From Bacteroidia bacterium (GTDB lineage Bacteria; Bacteroidota; Bacteroidia; Cytophagales; Cyclobacteriaceae): a stretch of 7,318 nt of DNA. The stretch lies in NCBI GenBank assembly GCA_012031955.1, contig JAAURZ010000108.1, positions 1 through 7,318 on the forward strand, read 5' to 3'. Positions 1-6,810 of this stretch are shown here, piece by piece. The notes under the pieces were generated by a model. That model saw only the letters and a list, made by a program, of their open reading frames with translations, ran no database searches and was not told the origin of the DNA. Numbering within the stretch: position 1 is the stretch's first letter; the number at the start of each line of letters is the position of its first letter. The translations under genes and the position numbers were made by a program.

Positions 1-660
1 TATCCGCTGCTGCGATTCAATCTGTGTTTGCCATGCCCAGTCGCGGTTCAGATCAAAATTATAATGATTGGTGCGGCCGCCGGGCCAGGGTTCCCGGTGT
101 TCTCTTGCATTCCAGGAAGGATTTACTTTTTTGCCGACGATAGAATTAAACCAGTTCACATACCGGTCTCTTCCATCAGGATTGATGCAGGGGTCGATGA
201 TCACTACCGTATTCTTCAGCCACTCCTGCGATTTTCCGTTGGCGGGGTTAGCGAGGTCGTACAATGTCCACATGGAAGCTTCCAGGGAGTTGGCTTCATT
301 GCCGTGCACATTGTAACTCAACCAGACGATGGCCTTTTTGTCGCCTGCGGCCGTGCCCTCCATGGCACCCGCACGCTTGAGGTTATCCTGCCGGATCTGA
401 TCGAGGTTTTTGAAATTCTCCGGTGATGTTACCACCACATAGACGAGGGGGCGGTGCTCGTATGTTTCGCCGTACTGCTGAAACGACACGTTTGGCATTA
501 CGTCGGCCACATGCTTAAAGTACTCCACCACGCGATGGTGCCGCGTGAAGCGGGCGCCAAGTTCGTAGCCGAGAAACTCCTTGGGGCTTTGGAGCGATGA
601 CTGGGCAAACGACTGACCGATGACGAGATACAGGAAGAGGACGGTAAAAACTTTCTTCAT
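1..660 (-). CDS. Secreted M14-family zinc carboxypeptidase, N-terminal part (runs off left edge)
   Basis: The reading frame is open for 220 codons from the ATG at 660-658 to base 1, so the C-terminal part lies outside the window. The N-terminus is a Sec signal peptide (MKK, a hydrophobic core, then SFA-Q at residues 17-20), which points to periplasmic or surface export. Peptidase M14 hallmarks follow in order. HGNE at 119-122 supplies the first zinc His and Glu, as in the HxxE of carboxypeptidase A. NPDGRDRY at 160-167 and DLNRDW at 203-208 follow, where Asn-Arg corresponds to the substrate-carboxylate-binding pair. The second zinc His and the catalytic Glu would lie beyond the edge. The family removes C-terminal residues from peptides, and the exact specificity cannot be read here. 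It starts 37 bp after the DinB gene and is probably co-transcribed with it. A TATATTTC sequence at 683-676 resembles a Bacteroidota -7 box with one mismatch, so an internal promoter is possible. Confidence 0.9.
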   Translation of the reverse strand, partial: MKKVFTVLFLYLVIGQSFAQSSLQSPKEFLGYELGARFTRHHRVVEYFKHVADVMPNVSFQQYGETYEHRPLVYVVVTSPENFKNLDQIRQDNLKRAGAMEGTAAGDKKAIVWLSYNVHGNEANSLEASMWTLYDLANPANGKSQEWLKNTVVIIDPCINPDGRDRYVNWFNSIVGKKVNPSWNAREHREPWPGGRTNHYNFDLNRDWAWQTQIESQQRI

Positions 661-697
661 AGAATTGGGTTTGTCGAAATATAGATGCTTTTAGAAA

Positions 698-1222
698 TTA
701 TTTTAACAAGCGTTTTACCTGCGGTTGGTGGTGGCGTATGTGCGCCCGCATAAAGAGCAGTGCGTGCGTTACATTCAGCCTGCCCGCCACCGGGTGCCTG
801 TATATCTTTCGTTTCAAATGGGCAGGTTCTATCGCCGAGAGAAACGCGTGCATTTGCTGACGCAGCGTTTGCCAGTTCGCCTCTATCTCATGCACCGGCC
901 ACTGGCCTGGTGTAGATTCTTTCAGAAATTTCGGTGCCTTGTACTTGAGTGGCAGCCGCTGCGACAAAAGCAGAAGCCACGACTTGATTGATTCAACGGC
1001 AGTGGTATCGCCGGCAGATTGCACACCGAGCGATTTTTTCTGCATATACAAAAGCGACAGTTGTTCTGAAATTACCAAATGGGTAAGTATCTGCAGCACC
1101 GACCATTTGCCTGGCCGCGGCGTATGCGAAAGCGTGTCTGCCGGATAGGACTTGACTGCGGTAAGCAGCAAGGTTCTTTCTTTTTCAAGAGCCTCAAAGA
1201 GCGAATGAAGTTTCGGATTCAA
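698..1222 (-). CDS. DinB-family (DinB-like superfamily) protein
   Basis: This is an intact 174-residue protein, the usual length of DinB/YfiT-type four-helix-bundle proteins. The family signature RPGKWSVLQILTHL occupies 36-49 and gives the first metal-binding His (H48). The C-terminal helix carries RAHIRHHQPQVKRLL (159-173), whose histidines H161 and H164/H165 fit the remaining positions of the His triad. There is no signal peptide, so it is cytoplasmic. Members of this superfamily bind divalent metal. Some are thiol-dependent transferases (bacillithiol or mycothiol), but most in Bacteroidota have no assigned reaction, and none is claimed here. The gene lies 56 bp downstream of the lipid kinase and 37 bp upstream of the M14 peptidase, all on the same strand, so it is probably the third gene of a four-gene transcription unit. 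Confidence 0.85.
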   Translation of the reverse strand: MNPKLHSLFEALEKERTLLLTAVKSYPADTLSHTPRPGKWSVLQILTHLVISEQLSLLYMQKKSLGVQSAGDTTAVESIKSWLLLLSQRLPLKYKAPKFLKESTPGQWPVHEIEANWQTLRQQMHAFLSAIEPAHLKRKIYRHPVAGRLNVTHALLFMRAHIRHHQPQVKRLLK

Positions 1223-1278
1223 TCACAGGCGGTATTACAAATACAAAGTAGCTGAAACAAAAGGCATTCGCAAGGTTG

Positions 1279-2178
1279 CTAGCGCCCGCTGAGGAAATTC
1301 AGTTGTCTGCCTGCCAGGCTTACCGTTGCGGGCAGCGTGCCCAGGTGCTCACCATCGGCTTCGATAAGGCAAGGCTGGTCCGATTCCAACTTGATGTGTG
1401 TGGTCTGTTTGTAGTGAACGTGCGGGTGTTTCACAAACTTTCCCGCCTTGAGCGGCAGCGAATAGAGAATGAAGTCAAATACCGATACTTCTCCGCAATG
1501 AAGGCAGTCATGATGCCGCGTCGAGAATGGCATCGGGCGCAACGCAGAGGCCGTGGCCATAGTATTTGCCGATAGCCAGTGCCATAGACCGGAGCTTGCC
1601 CTGCCATTGCCACCCGGCACTTTGCGCCGTTACGTTCATCATGCGGTACTGATAAAAGGTTTTGATGATGGCGCCGTAGTAGGCCACTCCCGGGCCGAAG
1701 GTGCGCCGGCTGTTCGTCACATTGCGCACAACGTGCGGGCCCATGCCCAGATCGACTACATTGATGAAGTAACGTTGTTGCGTTCCGCCCTTGCCCTCAT
1801 AGCGTACAAGGCCCACGTCTACGGGTTGCAGCTTTTTGCTTTCGAGTATGCGGCTGATCGTGGCCGGGCGGGCGTCGATGGCAAGTGAGCGGGCAAAGTC
1901 GTTGCCTCCGCCTATGGGTATTACGCCCAGCACCGGCGGCGCCGCGTCGGGTGCGCTCATTACGCCATTCACCATCTGGTAAACCGTGCCGTCGCCACCG
2001 GCTGCAAGTATTGTGTCAAAGCCATCGGCTACTGCCTGGGCGCAAGAAATTCCGCATCGCCGGAGAACTTCGTTTCCAGTGTTCTTACTTCGGCGTGTTT
2101 TTGAAGCACCGGCAGCAACCGGGCATGGTAGAAATTTTTGCGAACCGAAACAGCATTGAGTAGAACTGCAATCTTCAC
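1279..2178 (-). CDS. Diacylglycerol/sphingosine kinase-like lipid kinase (DAGK catalytic domain), frameshifted three times as written
   Basis: Three neighbouring reading frames joined end to end give a 300-residue protein, the normal length of YegS/DgkB-type lipid kinases. These enzymes phosphorylate diacylglycerol or related lipids with ATP at the inner membrane. In the restored protein, MKIAVLLNAVS opens the domain, GGDGT (61-65) is the nucleotide-binding motif, IPIGGGNDFARSL (87-99) is the family's GTGNDFA motif with G for T, KYYGHG and VAPDAILD (205-220) follow, and EADGEHLGTLPA (275-286) is the usual end of the C-terminal lobe. The frame changes near 2041-2043, 1517-1519 and 1488-1490. 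Each break needs one added base, and each could be a collapsed short G run. No in-frame nonsense codon remains after correction. The GTG at 2178-2176 is the best start because it begins exactly at the conserved strand; there is no clear ribosome binding site. The gene starts 20 bp after the TPR gene stops. It may be a sequencing artefact or a recent pseudogene; the family call is firm. Confidence 0.85.
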
Positions 2179-2198
2179 AATGGCGGGCCCCGGGGTGG

Positions 2199-3298
2199 TT
2201 ATTTGCAGTTCTTCTTTATCACGGCTTTCACCTCGGTGGAGCCAAGGTCTTCGGCACGCTTGAAGTCGAGGCATGCGTCGTATTTGTTGTTCATGGTCAG
2301 CTTTACAAGGCCGCGCTGGTAGTATGTTTCAGGATCGCTGGGGTACAATTCGATAGATGCCGTGTAGTCTTCGATGGCGCCGGTATAATCTTCCTTTTCG
2401 GTCTTGCTCAGTGCCCGGTTGTCGTAGTACATAGGGTTGGTGTCGTCGAGCTCTATGGCTTTGGTGTAATCGGCGATGGCGCCGTCGTGGTCTTCGAGAT
2501 TGTATTTCACTACGCCTCGCAGGTTATATGTTTCGGGCTCTTCCGGATTTAGCTCTACAGCTTTGTTGTAGTCTTCGAGGGCGCCTTTAAAATCCTCCTT
2601 GGCGGACTTGGCAAGGGCCCGGTTCTCAAACTTCACAGCGTCTTTGTCATCCAGTTTAATGGACAAGTCATAGTCCTGGATGGCCAGGTCGTAGTTTCCC
2701 GCCGAGTACTGGGCCACGCCGCGATAGTTGTACAAACTGGCGTCGTTCTTGTCGAACTCGATGGCTTTGTTGTAATCATCTATTGCGCTCACGTATTCTC
2801 CCAGCTCGGCCTTCACAACACCGCGATTGAAGTATTTGTCGGCATCGGCCGGTCCGATTTCAAGGGCTTTGGAAAATCAAAGTAAGCCCCCTGAAGGTCT
2901 TCGATGTTAAACTTGGCGAGACCGCGGTTTGTATATGCGTCTACGAGTTTGGCGTTCAGCCGTATGGCTTTGTCGAGGTCGGCGATGGCGCCCTCGTCGT
3001 CGCCGAGATTGAGCTTCGCTTCGCCACGCAGGCTCAGCGCATCGGCGAACGTGGTGTCTTGTTCCAGCGCGAATGTAAGATCGCTCACGGCGCCATAGTA
3101 GTCTTCAAGTCTTAGTCGCGTCTGGCCACGCAGCAGCAGTATTTGTTTGTTGCGCGGGCTGGCCTCCAGCATTTTAGTGAGTTCTGCTTTTGCCTCCTGA
3201 TAATTTCCGGCGGCAATTTTCTTCTTTGTGCCATCCAGGTCCTGTGCGAAAGCGCTGCTCAGCGCAAAAACGAGTATAATCGAAATGAGATTTCTCAT
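2199..3298 (-). CDS. Secreted protein of ten tetratricopeptide repeats, with one frameshift as written
   Basis: The raw sequence shows two ORFs (3298 to 2813 and 2816 to 2199) that are one gene. Adding one base at the T run on the minus strand (plus-strand AAAA, 2873-2876) changes the aberrant DFPKPLKSDR into DFSKALEIGPADADKYFNRG and joins them into 366 residues. The signal peptide is MRNLISIILVFALSSAFA, cut before Q19, so the product is periplasmic or envelope-exposed. About ten 34-residue TPR units follow from residue 22 to 354, nearly all with the pattern RG/RA-x-x-K...D/E-D/E-y-x-GAI-x-DY-x-KAI-e-L. The C-terminal tail with cysteines at 342 and 365 is common in Bacteroidota TPR proteins. 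TPR arrays mediate protein-protein contacts; no partner or enzymatic role can be inferred. It is the first gene of the minus-strand cluster, and its start faces the amidohydrolase gene across about 150 bp. Confidence 0.88.
2241..3235 (-). repeat. Coding tandem repeat of about 102 bp (TPR units)
   Basis: The TPR gene consists of about ten diverged 102-bp units, each coding for one 34-residue repeat. On the plus strand the recurring cores read like 'tagtcttcgatggcgcc' or 'tcggcgatggcgcc', coding for the A-I/L-x-D-Y segment. Units around 2508-2624 and 2304-2420 are unusually close to each other, at 68 residues (two units) apart, which suggests a later two-unit duplication. Arrays of this kind can misassemble, but unit spacing is regular here. 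Confidence 0.75.
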
Positions 3299-3439
3299 GT
3301 TGTCAAGCTATTCATCGCCAAGTTAAAGAATTTGTATGCAATTCCTTTCATCAGTACAAGCCGGCTTTGCGGCCGTCGGTACGTGTTGTAGGTCGCTCGC
3401 ATACATTCTATGTTGTACTTGCTGAAATCAAATTAACTT

Positions 3440-3445
3440 AAGGAG
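3440..3445 (+). promoter_or_regulatory. Shine-Dalgarno-like AAGGAG before the amidohydrolase gene
   Basis: AAGGAG ends 6 nt before a TTG codon at 3452 and 36 nt before the ATG at 3482. The spacing is ideal for TTG, whereas the signal peptide looks most natural from the ATG. Bacteroidota seldom rely on this motif, so it may be fortuitous. It is the only good match I noticed in front of a gene in this window. Confidence 0.4.
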
Positions 3446-3481
3446 TTTATATTGAGTATTCATAGCTTAACGCACACCATC

Positions 3482-4585
3482 ATGCAAAAGTATCGTTACC
3501 TGCTCGCCGGTGGCATCATGCTGTCGACTCTGGCGTGTGGCCAGGAGAAAACAAAAATGGACTTCGAGGAGTACGATCCTCCCTCCACGCTGGTGGTGCC
3601 GGAGCATCGAGTTACGCAAGCAAAATTTCCGTTCATCGACGTGCACAACCATCAGTTCGGTATGCCAACCCAAAATCTCAGCAACCTTGCTGCGGAGATG
3701 GACAAGCTGAATATGAAGGTGATGGTGAACCTGAGTGGTCGCGGTCGCGGATCTACCGAGCACCTGGAGCGCTCGTTGGCAAATGTAAAGGAGACAGCGT
3801 CAAAACGTTTCATTGTTTTTACTAACATGGACTTTGCCGCCATCGACGATCCGCTGTGGCAAGGCAGAATGCTGAAGCAGTTGGAGGAGGATGTGAAGAA
3901 AGGCGCCAGCGGCCTGAAGATATACAAGAGCCTGGGCATGCATACCGTCGACAGCAAAGGCGACCGTGTGCACATAGACGATCCGCGCATCGACCCCATC
4001 TGGGAAAAATGCGGCGAGCTCGGCATCCCTGTGCTGATACACTCGGCCGACCCGAGGCCATTCTGGCAACCGATGGATGAAACCAATGAACGCTGGCTTG
4101 AACTCAAAACACACGCCGGCCGCCGGCGCAGCGCCACCGACCCTGCTCCGTGGGAGACTATTATTGCCGAGCAGCACAACATTTTTCGCAAGCACCCCAA
4201 AACAATCTTCATCAACGCGCACATGGGATGGTATCCCAACGACCTGAAGAAGCTCGGAGAGTTGATGGACGCTTTCCCCAATATGTACGTGGAGATCGGC
4301 GCGGTGATTGCCGAACTGGGTCGCCAGCCGCGTACAGCGCGTGAGTTTATGGTCAAGTACCAGGACCGCGTTTTGTTCGGCAAAGATGCCTGGGTACCCG
4401 AGGAATATGAAACCTACTTCAGGGTGCTGGAGACCACCGACGAGTATTTTCCCTATCATAAGCGCTATCATGCTTTCTGGAGAATGTATGGGCTTGGTTT
4501 GCCGGACGATGTGTTAAAAAAGATTTACTACAAAAACGCTTTGAAAATTGTACCGGGCATCGACGCGAGTCTCTTTCCCCGATAG
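3482..4585 (+). CDS. Amidohydrolase-2 family lipoprotein (TIM-barrel metal-dependent hydrolase)
   Basis: From the ATG at 3482 the product has 367 residues. It starts with a lipoprotein signal (MQKYRYLLAGGIMLSTLAC, lipobox LSTLAC with Cys19), so the mature enzyme is lipid-anchored in the envelope. A TTG at 3452 in the same frame would add ten residues and has the better ribosome binding site, so the start is uncertain. The metal-site motifs of the amidohydrolase superfamily appear in order: DVHNH (53-57, HxH pair), GLKIYK (144-149), LIHSAD with H187, NAHMGW with H247, and FGKDAW with the catalytic Asp302. This fits the Amidohydro_2 family, which includes hydrolases and non-oxidative decarboxylases. 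The substrate cannot be named. It is a single-gene plus-strand unit, divergent from the TPR gene and followed directly by a terminator. The frame is intact throughout. Confidence 0.88.
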   Translation: MQKYRYLLAGGIMLSTLACGQEKTKMDFEEYDPPSTLVVPEHRVTQAKFPFIDVHNHQFGMPTQNLSNLAAEMDKLNMKVMVNLSGRGRGSTEHLERSLANVKETASKRFIVFTNMDFAAIDDPLWQGRMLKQLEEDVKKGASGLKIYKSLGMHTVDSKGDRVHIDDPRIDPIWEKCGELGIPVLIHSADPRPFWQPMDETNERWLELKTHAGRRRSATDPAPWETIIAEQHNIFRKHPKTIFINAHMGWYPNDLKKLGELMDAFPNMYVEIGAVIAELGRQPRTAREFMVKYQDRVLFGKDAWVPEEYETYFRVLETTDEYFPYHKRYHAFWRMYGLGLPDDVLKKIYYKNALKIVPGIDASLFPR

Positions 4586-4599
4586 TATCACATAAAATT

Positions 4600-4633
4600 A
4601 AAGAGCGCGCCACCTTGAGGCAGCGCGCTCTTT
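4600..4633. terminator. Bidirectional intrinsic terminator between convergent genes
   Basis: A perfect 11-bp inverted repeat, AAAGAGCGCGC (4600-4610) and GCGCGCTCTTT (4623-4633), encloses a 12-nt loop. The loop itself can form a short CC/GG pair. On the plus strand the stem is followed by a T-rich tract; on the minus strand the reading continues TTTAATTTTATG. It sits 14 bp after the amidohydrolase stop and 26 bp from the end of the convergent lipoprotein gene, so it can serve both. Confidence 0.88.
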
Positions 4634-4659
4634 ACATTTCCTTCTTTTTTGTTTGCCTC

Positions 4660-5381
4660 TTATTCTTCTTCGGTCTTGTGTTTACCGCCGAAGCGCACGC
4701 CAAAGCCAAGCGACAAATGGAAATGCTGGTAGTCGAAGTACGGCCTGCCTTGCGTTGAATAATTGAAGCCTGCCTGAAAGTTCATCAAGATTGGGCTGTT
4801 GCCGAAGTTTACTTTGCCAATGAACGAGGGTTCGATGAAGAGAAACGGATCGCTGTTGGCGGTCTGCACCACCACGCCATTTTCTTCGAATGTATCGAAA
4901 TCGACCATTGAGAAACGGGCGGCGAATGCCCAGTTGAAAATCCGGTGGTTCGAACCCAATGCCGGCTGTATAAAGTAGCGCTGGTATGTGCCCGTTGCCT
5001 GAATAATATTGGATGGCTGTGTGATATCGTAGTTGTCGAAGTTGGTGCCCTCGCCCTTTCCATATCCGCCGAATATTTCGTAGCAGATGTTGCCTGTGTT
5101 TGAGTAGTAGCCAAGGCGCCTTCAAAGAAACGGTGTTTGATATAATCGTCGTTGTCTTCGGTGGATGTCCGGTTTGTGTAATTGTAGTTTGCCATCAGGC
5201 CCAGGTGGTCGGTCACCGACACCGCAGCCTGCGCATCGATGCCCTGGCTAAAATTAACGGAGCCTTGAAATTCGCCGGCACCGCGAAAGAGCGGGGCGTT
5301 GCGGGCGTTGGGCACATACACCGGCGCACAACTTGATACTGCCAGGGCGACCAGGGCGAGATACAACCAAATTTTCTTCAT
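4660..5381 (-). CDS. Outer-membrane beta-barrel-like lipoprotein, with one frameshift as written
   Basis: Two overlapping frames combine into one 240-residue protein if a single G is restored in the minus-strand GG at 5112-5111, giving FEGALGYYSNTGN in place of FEGALATTQTQ. The N-terminus is a lipoprotein signal, MKKIWLYLALVALAVSSC, with lipobox AVSSC and Cys18. The rest alternates hydrophobic and polar residues in short strands rich in Gly, Asn and aromatics (GEFQGSVNFSQG, GLMANYNYT, YEIFGGYGKGEG, FHLSLGFGVRFGG). This is the pattern of small outer-membrane barrels in Bacteroidota, and the last strand is followed by a charged tail, KHKTEEE. No function can be assigned beyond an envelope role. 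The start is the ATG at 5381-5379. The gene is convergent with the amidohydrolase across a shared terminator and divergent from the nitroreductase across 49 bp. Confidence 0.8.
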
Positions 5382-5415
5382 AAGTCGTTCATTTAGGTGA
5401 TTGGCGCTATTTTGC

Positions 5416-5423
5416 CAAAATTA
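5416..5423 (-). promoter_or_regulatory. Possible Bacteroidota -7 promoter box for the barrel lipoprotein gene
   Basis: Read on the minus strand this is TAATTTTG, an exact match to the TAnnTTTG consensus of the Bacteroidota primary sigma factor. It lies 34 bp before the ATG of the lipoprotein gene. No convincing -33 TTTG element is seen at the expected distance, so confidence is low. On the plus strand TATTTTG at 5408-5414 resembles the same box one base short and could serve the nitroreductase. Confidence 0.3.
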
Positions 5424-5430
5424 GTTCAAC

Positions 5431-6012
5431 ATGCATATAGACACTATGAACGCCGTGATCGCTGGAAGGAGGTCCGTGTTTCCACAAGACTACTCGGGTG
5501 AGCGCGTCGACGATGCGATAGTGCATCAAATTTTGGAGAATGCCAATTGGGCACCCACGCACAAATTTACGGAACCCTGGCGATTTATTATCTACACTGG
5601 TGATGGCATCGGTCAACTGGCACAGTCGCAGGCGGCCTACTACAAACAATACACTACCGCAGACGGTACCTTTAGAGAAGAGCGTTACAACAACTTGCTC
5701 ACCAAGCCACTGTTGTCGTCGCACATAATTGTTGTTGGAATGCATCGCGATCCAAAGCATGGCGTGCCTGAAGTAGAAGAGATTGGTGCTGTATTTTGTG
5801 CGGTGCAGAACATGTACCTCACGGCTGCAGCTTACGGTATCGGTGCGTACCTGAGCACAGGAGGCATCACGTACTTCGATGGTGCGAATGAATTATTTGG
5901 CTGGGGTCCGGAGGACAAGCTCATCGGCTTTTTTCATCTTGGCATGCCTGCGAAAGCGCCACTTCCCGGAAGGCGCAAGCCCATCGACGAAAAAGTGCGC
6001 TGGGTGCGTTAG
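5431..6012 (+). CDS. Nitroreductase-family FMN-dependent oxidoreductase (YdjA-like subgroup)
   Basis: An intact 193-residue protein starts at the ATG at 5431; an in-frame ATG at 5446 is an alternative that still keeps the domain. RRS at 13-15 is the N-terminal FMN-phosphate contact of the nitroreductase fold. WAPTHKFTEPWRF (40-52) matches the AP-x-H-K-x-x-x-PWRF segment seen in the short YdjA-type subgroup. The helix and loop AVQNMYLTAAAYGIGAYLS (124-142) followed by TGG is the usual second FMN-binding region. The C-terminal HLGMPAKAPLPGRR (169-182) also fits this subgroup. Such enzymes are cytoplasmic homodimers that transfer hydride from NAD(P)H through FMN; the physiological acceptor is unknown. 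The gene stands alone on the plus strand, and its stop codon overlaps the stop of the converging methyltransferase. Confidence 0.9.
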   Translation: MHIDTMNAVIAGRRSVFPQDYSGERVDDAIVHQILENANWAPTHKFTEPWRFIIYTGDGIGQLAQSQAAYYKQYTTADGTFREERYNNLLTKPLLSSHIIVVGMHRDPKHGVPEVEEIGAVFCAVQNMYLTAAAYGIGAYLSTGGITYFDGANELFGWGPEDKLIGFFHLGMPAKAPLPGRRKPIDEKVRWVR

Positions 6013-6755
6013 CTCTTACGCGCAAAGATGTACAGCATGCGCTGGATTGTAACCATGTTGTCGATGCGGAAACCTTTCTGTCGCAGTGTGTCTTCAATTT
6101 GTCCGCCCTGCAGCCGCAGCTTCGGGTAGGCGCTTATGGTTTGCCGCCATTCATCGCCGGTCTTTTCATGCAGCAAGTCGTACACGAGCACATGGTCCTC
6201 GAAGAATTCAAGAAAGCAGGTATGTATGCGGTTGTGTTCGCTTCGCACGGGGATGAAGCGGTCGACGCCCGCGAGCGGCTGGCTCATATCGCGAAACGAC
6301 AGCACTAACTTGCCGCCCGGCGTCAGCACCCGGTAGCTCTCACTTATTAACGAATGCACATCTGCAACCGACGATAGATGCGTGAGTGTATCGCCCATGC
6401 ACGTGATCACGTTCGCCTGCGATGACGCTGACTTCAGAAACTCCACGACGTCCGCTTCTTCCACCTGCACATTCTCCCCTTTTATGCGCGCGCGAAGCTC
6501 GTCCAGCAACTGGCGGGTGAAGTCGACCGCCGTAACGTGAAAGCCCAGACCGGCAAGGGCCATCGTTTGAATGCCATGCCCGCATCCAAGGTCGATCGCC
6601 GCGTTTCCATCGCCCGGCAGCACCCGGTTTTCATGGAGAATGTGAAGTTGCTCTTGCATTTTATCGTCAAAGTTGCCGGCCATCCATGCATAAAAGCGGG
6701 CGAGGTGCGTTTGATAATGTGCGTGTACGTTCATTGGTCGAAAATGTGGAAACAT
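6009..6755 (-). CDS. Class I SAM-dependent methyltransferase
   Basis: An intact 248-residue cytoplasmic protein. The Rossmann-like SAM-binding core starts with motif I, AIDLGCGHG (53-61). AVDFT (76-80) follows, where the Asp binds the ribose of SAM. VITCMGDTLTHL (115-126) corresponds to the strand 4 region, and YRVLTPGGKLVLSFRD (141-156) is the typical post-motif strand 5 segment. The N-terminal part, HYQTHLARFYAWMAGNFD, is a helical cap that is common in small-molecule methyltransferases of this type. The substrate cannot be told. The ATG at 6755 is used here, but the second ATG at 6734 (MNVHAHYQ) is an equally likely start. The gene ends inside the stop codon of the nitroreductase and starts divergently from the thioredoxin-fold-like gene. 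Confidence 0.88.
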   Translation of the reverse strand: MFPHFRPMNVHAHYQTHLARFYAWMAGNFDDKMQEQLHILHENRVLPGDGNAAIDLGCGHGIQTMALAGLGFHVTAVDFTRQLLDELRARIKGENVQVEEADVVEFLKSASSQANVITCMGDTLTHLSSVADVHSLISESYRVLTPGGKLVLSFRDMSQPLAGVDRFIPVRSEHNRIHTCFLEFFEDHVLVYDLLHEKTGDEWRQTISAYPKLRLQGGQIEDTLRQKGFRIDNMVTIQRMLYIFARKS

Positions 6756-6810
6756 TTTGCGAACGTAACAGAGCCCACGATGGTTATTTCATAATTTCAA
6801 AAAAGACTTC

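Noticed and set aside
28..426. A 132-codon plus-strand ORF
   Set aside because: It lies opposite the M14 peptidase frame, which has a signal peptide and catalytic motifs. The plus frame shows no recognisable domain and is a shadow.
3353..3419. Inverted 7-mers AGTACAA (3353-3359) and TTGTACT (3413-3419) in the TPR/amidohydrolase spacer
   Set aside because: The arms are short and about 53 bp apart, with no supporting extension, so chance is adequate; the spacer otherwise shows no clear promoter consensus.
3652..4471. Long minus-strand ORFs of 243 and 223 codons opposite the amidohydrolase
   Set aside because: The plus strand has conserved metal-binding motifs in order. The antisense translations are Ser/Arg/Cys- or Val/His-rich without domain features, as expected of shadows in moderately GC-rich coding DNA.
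4945..4970. A tRNA T-loop-like string, GGTTCGAACCC, on the plus strand
   Set aside because: The flanks do not form a T-stem of 5 bp around the loop, no acceptor, D or anticodon arm is present, and the stretch encodes part of the barrel lipoprotein on the minus strand.
1488..5112. Programmed ribosomal frameshifting as an explanation of the broken frames
   Set aside because: Five sites in three unrelated genes share no slippery heptamer or downstream structure that I can see, and all need the same simple one-base insertion, which is better explained by homopolymer deletions.
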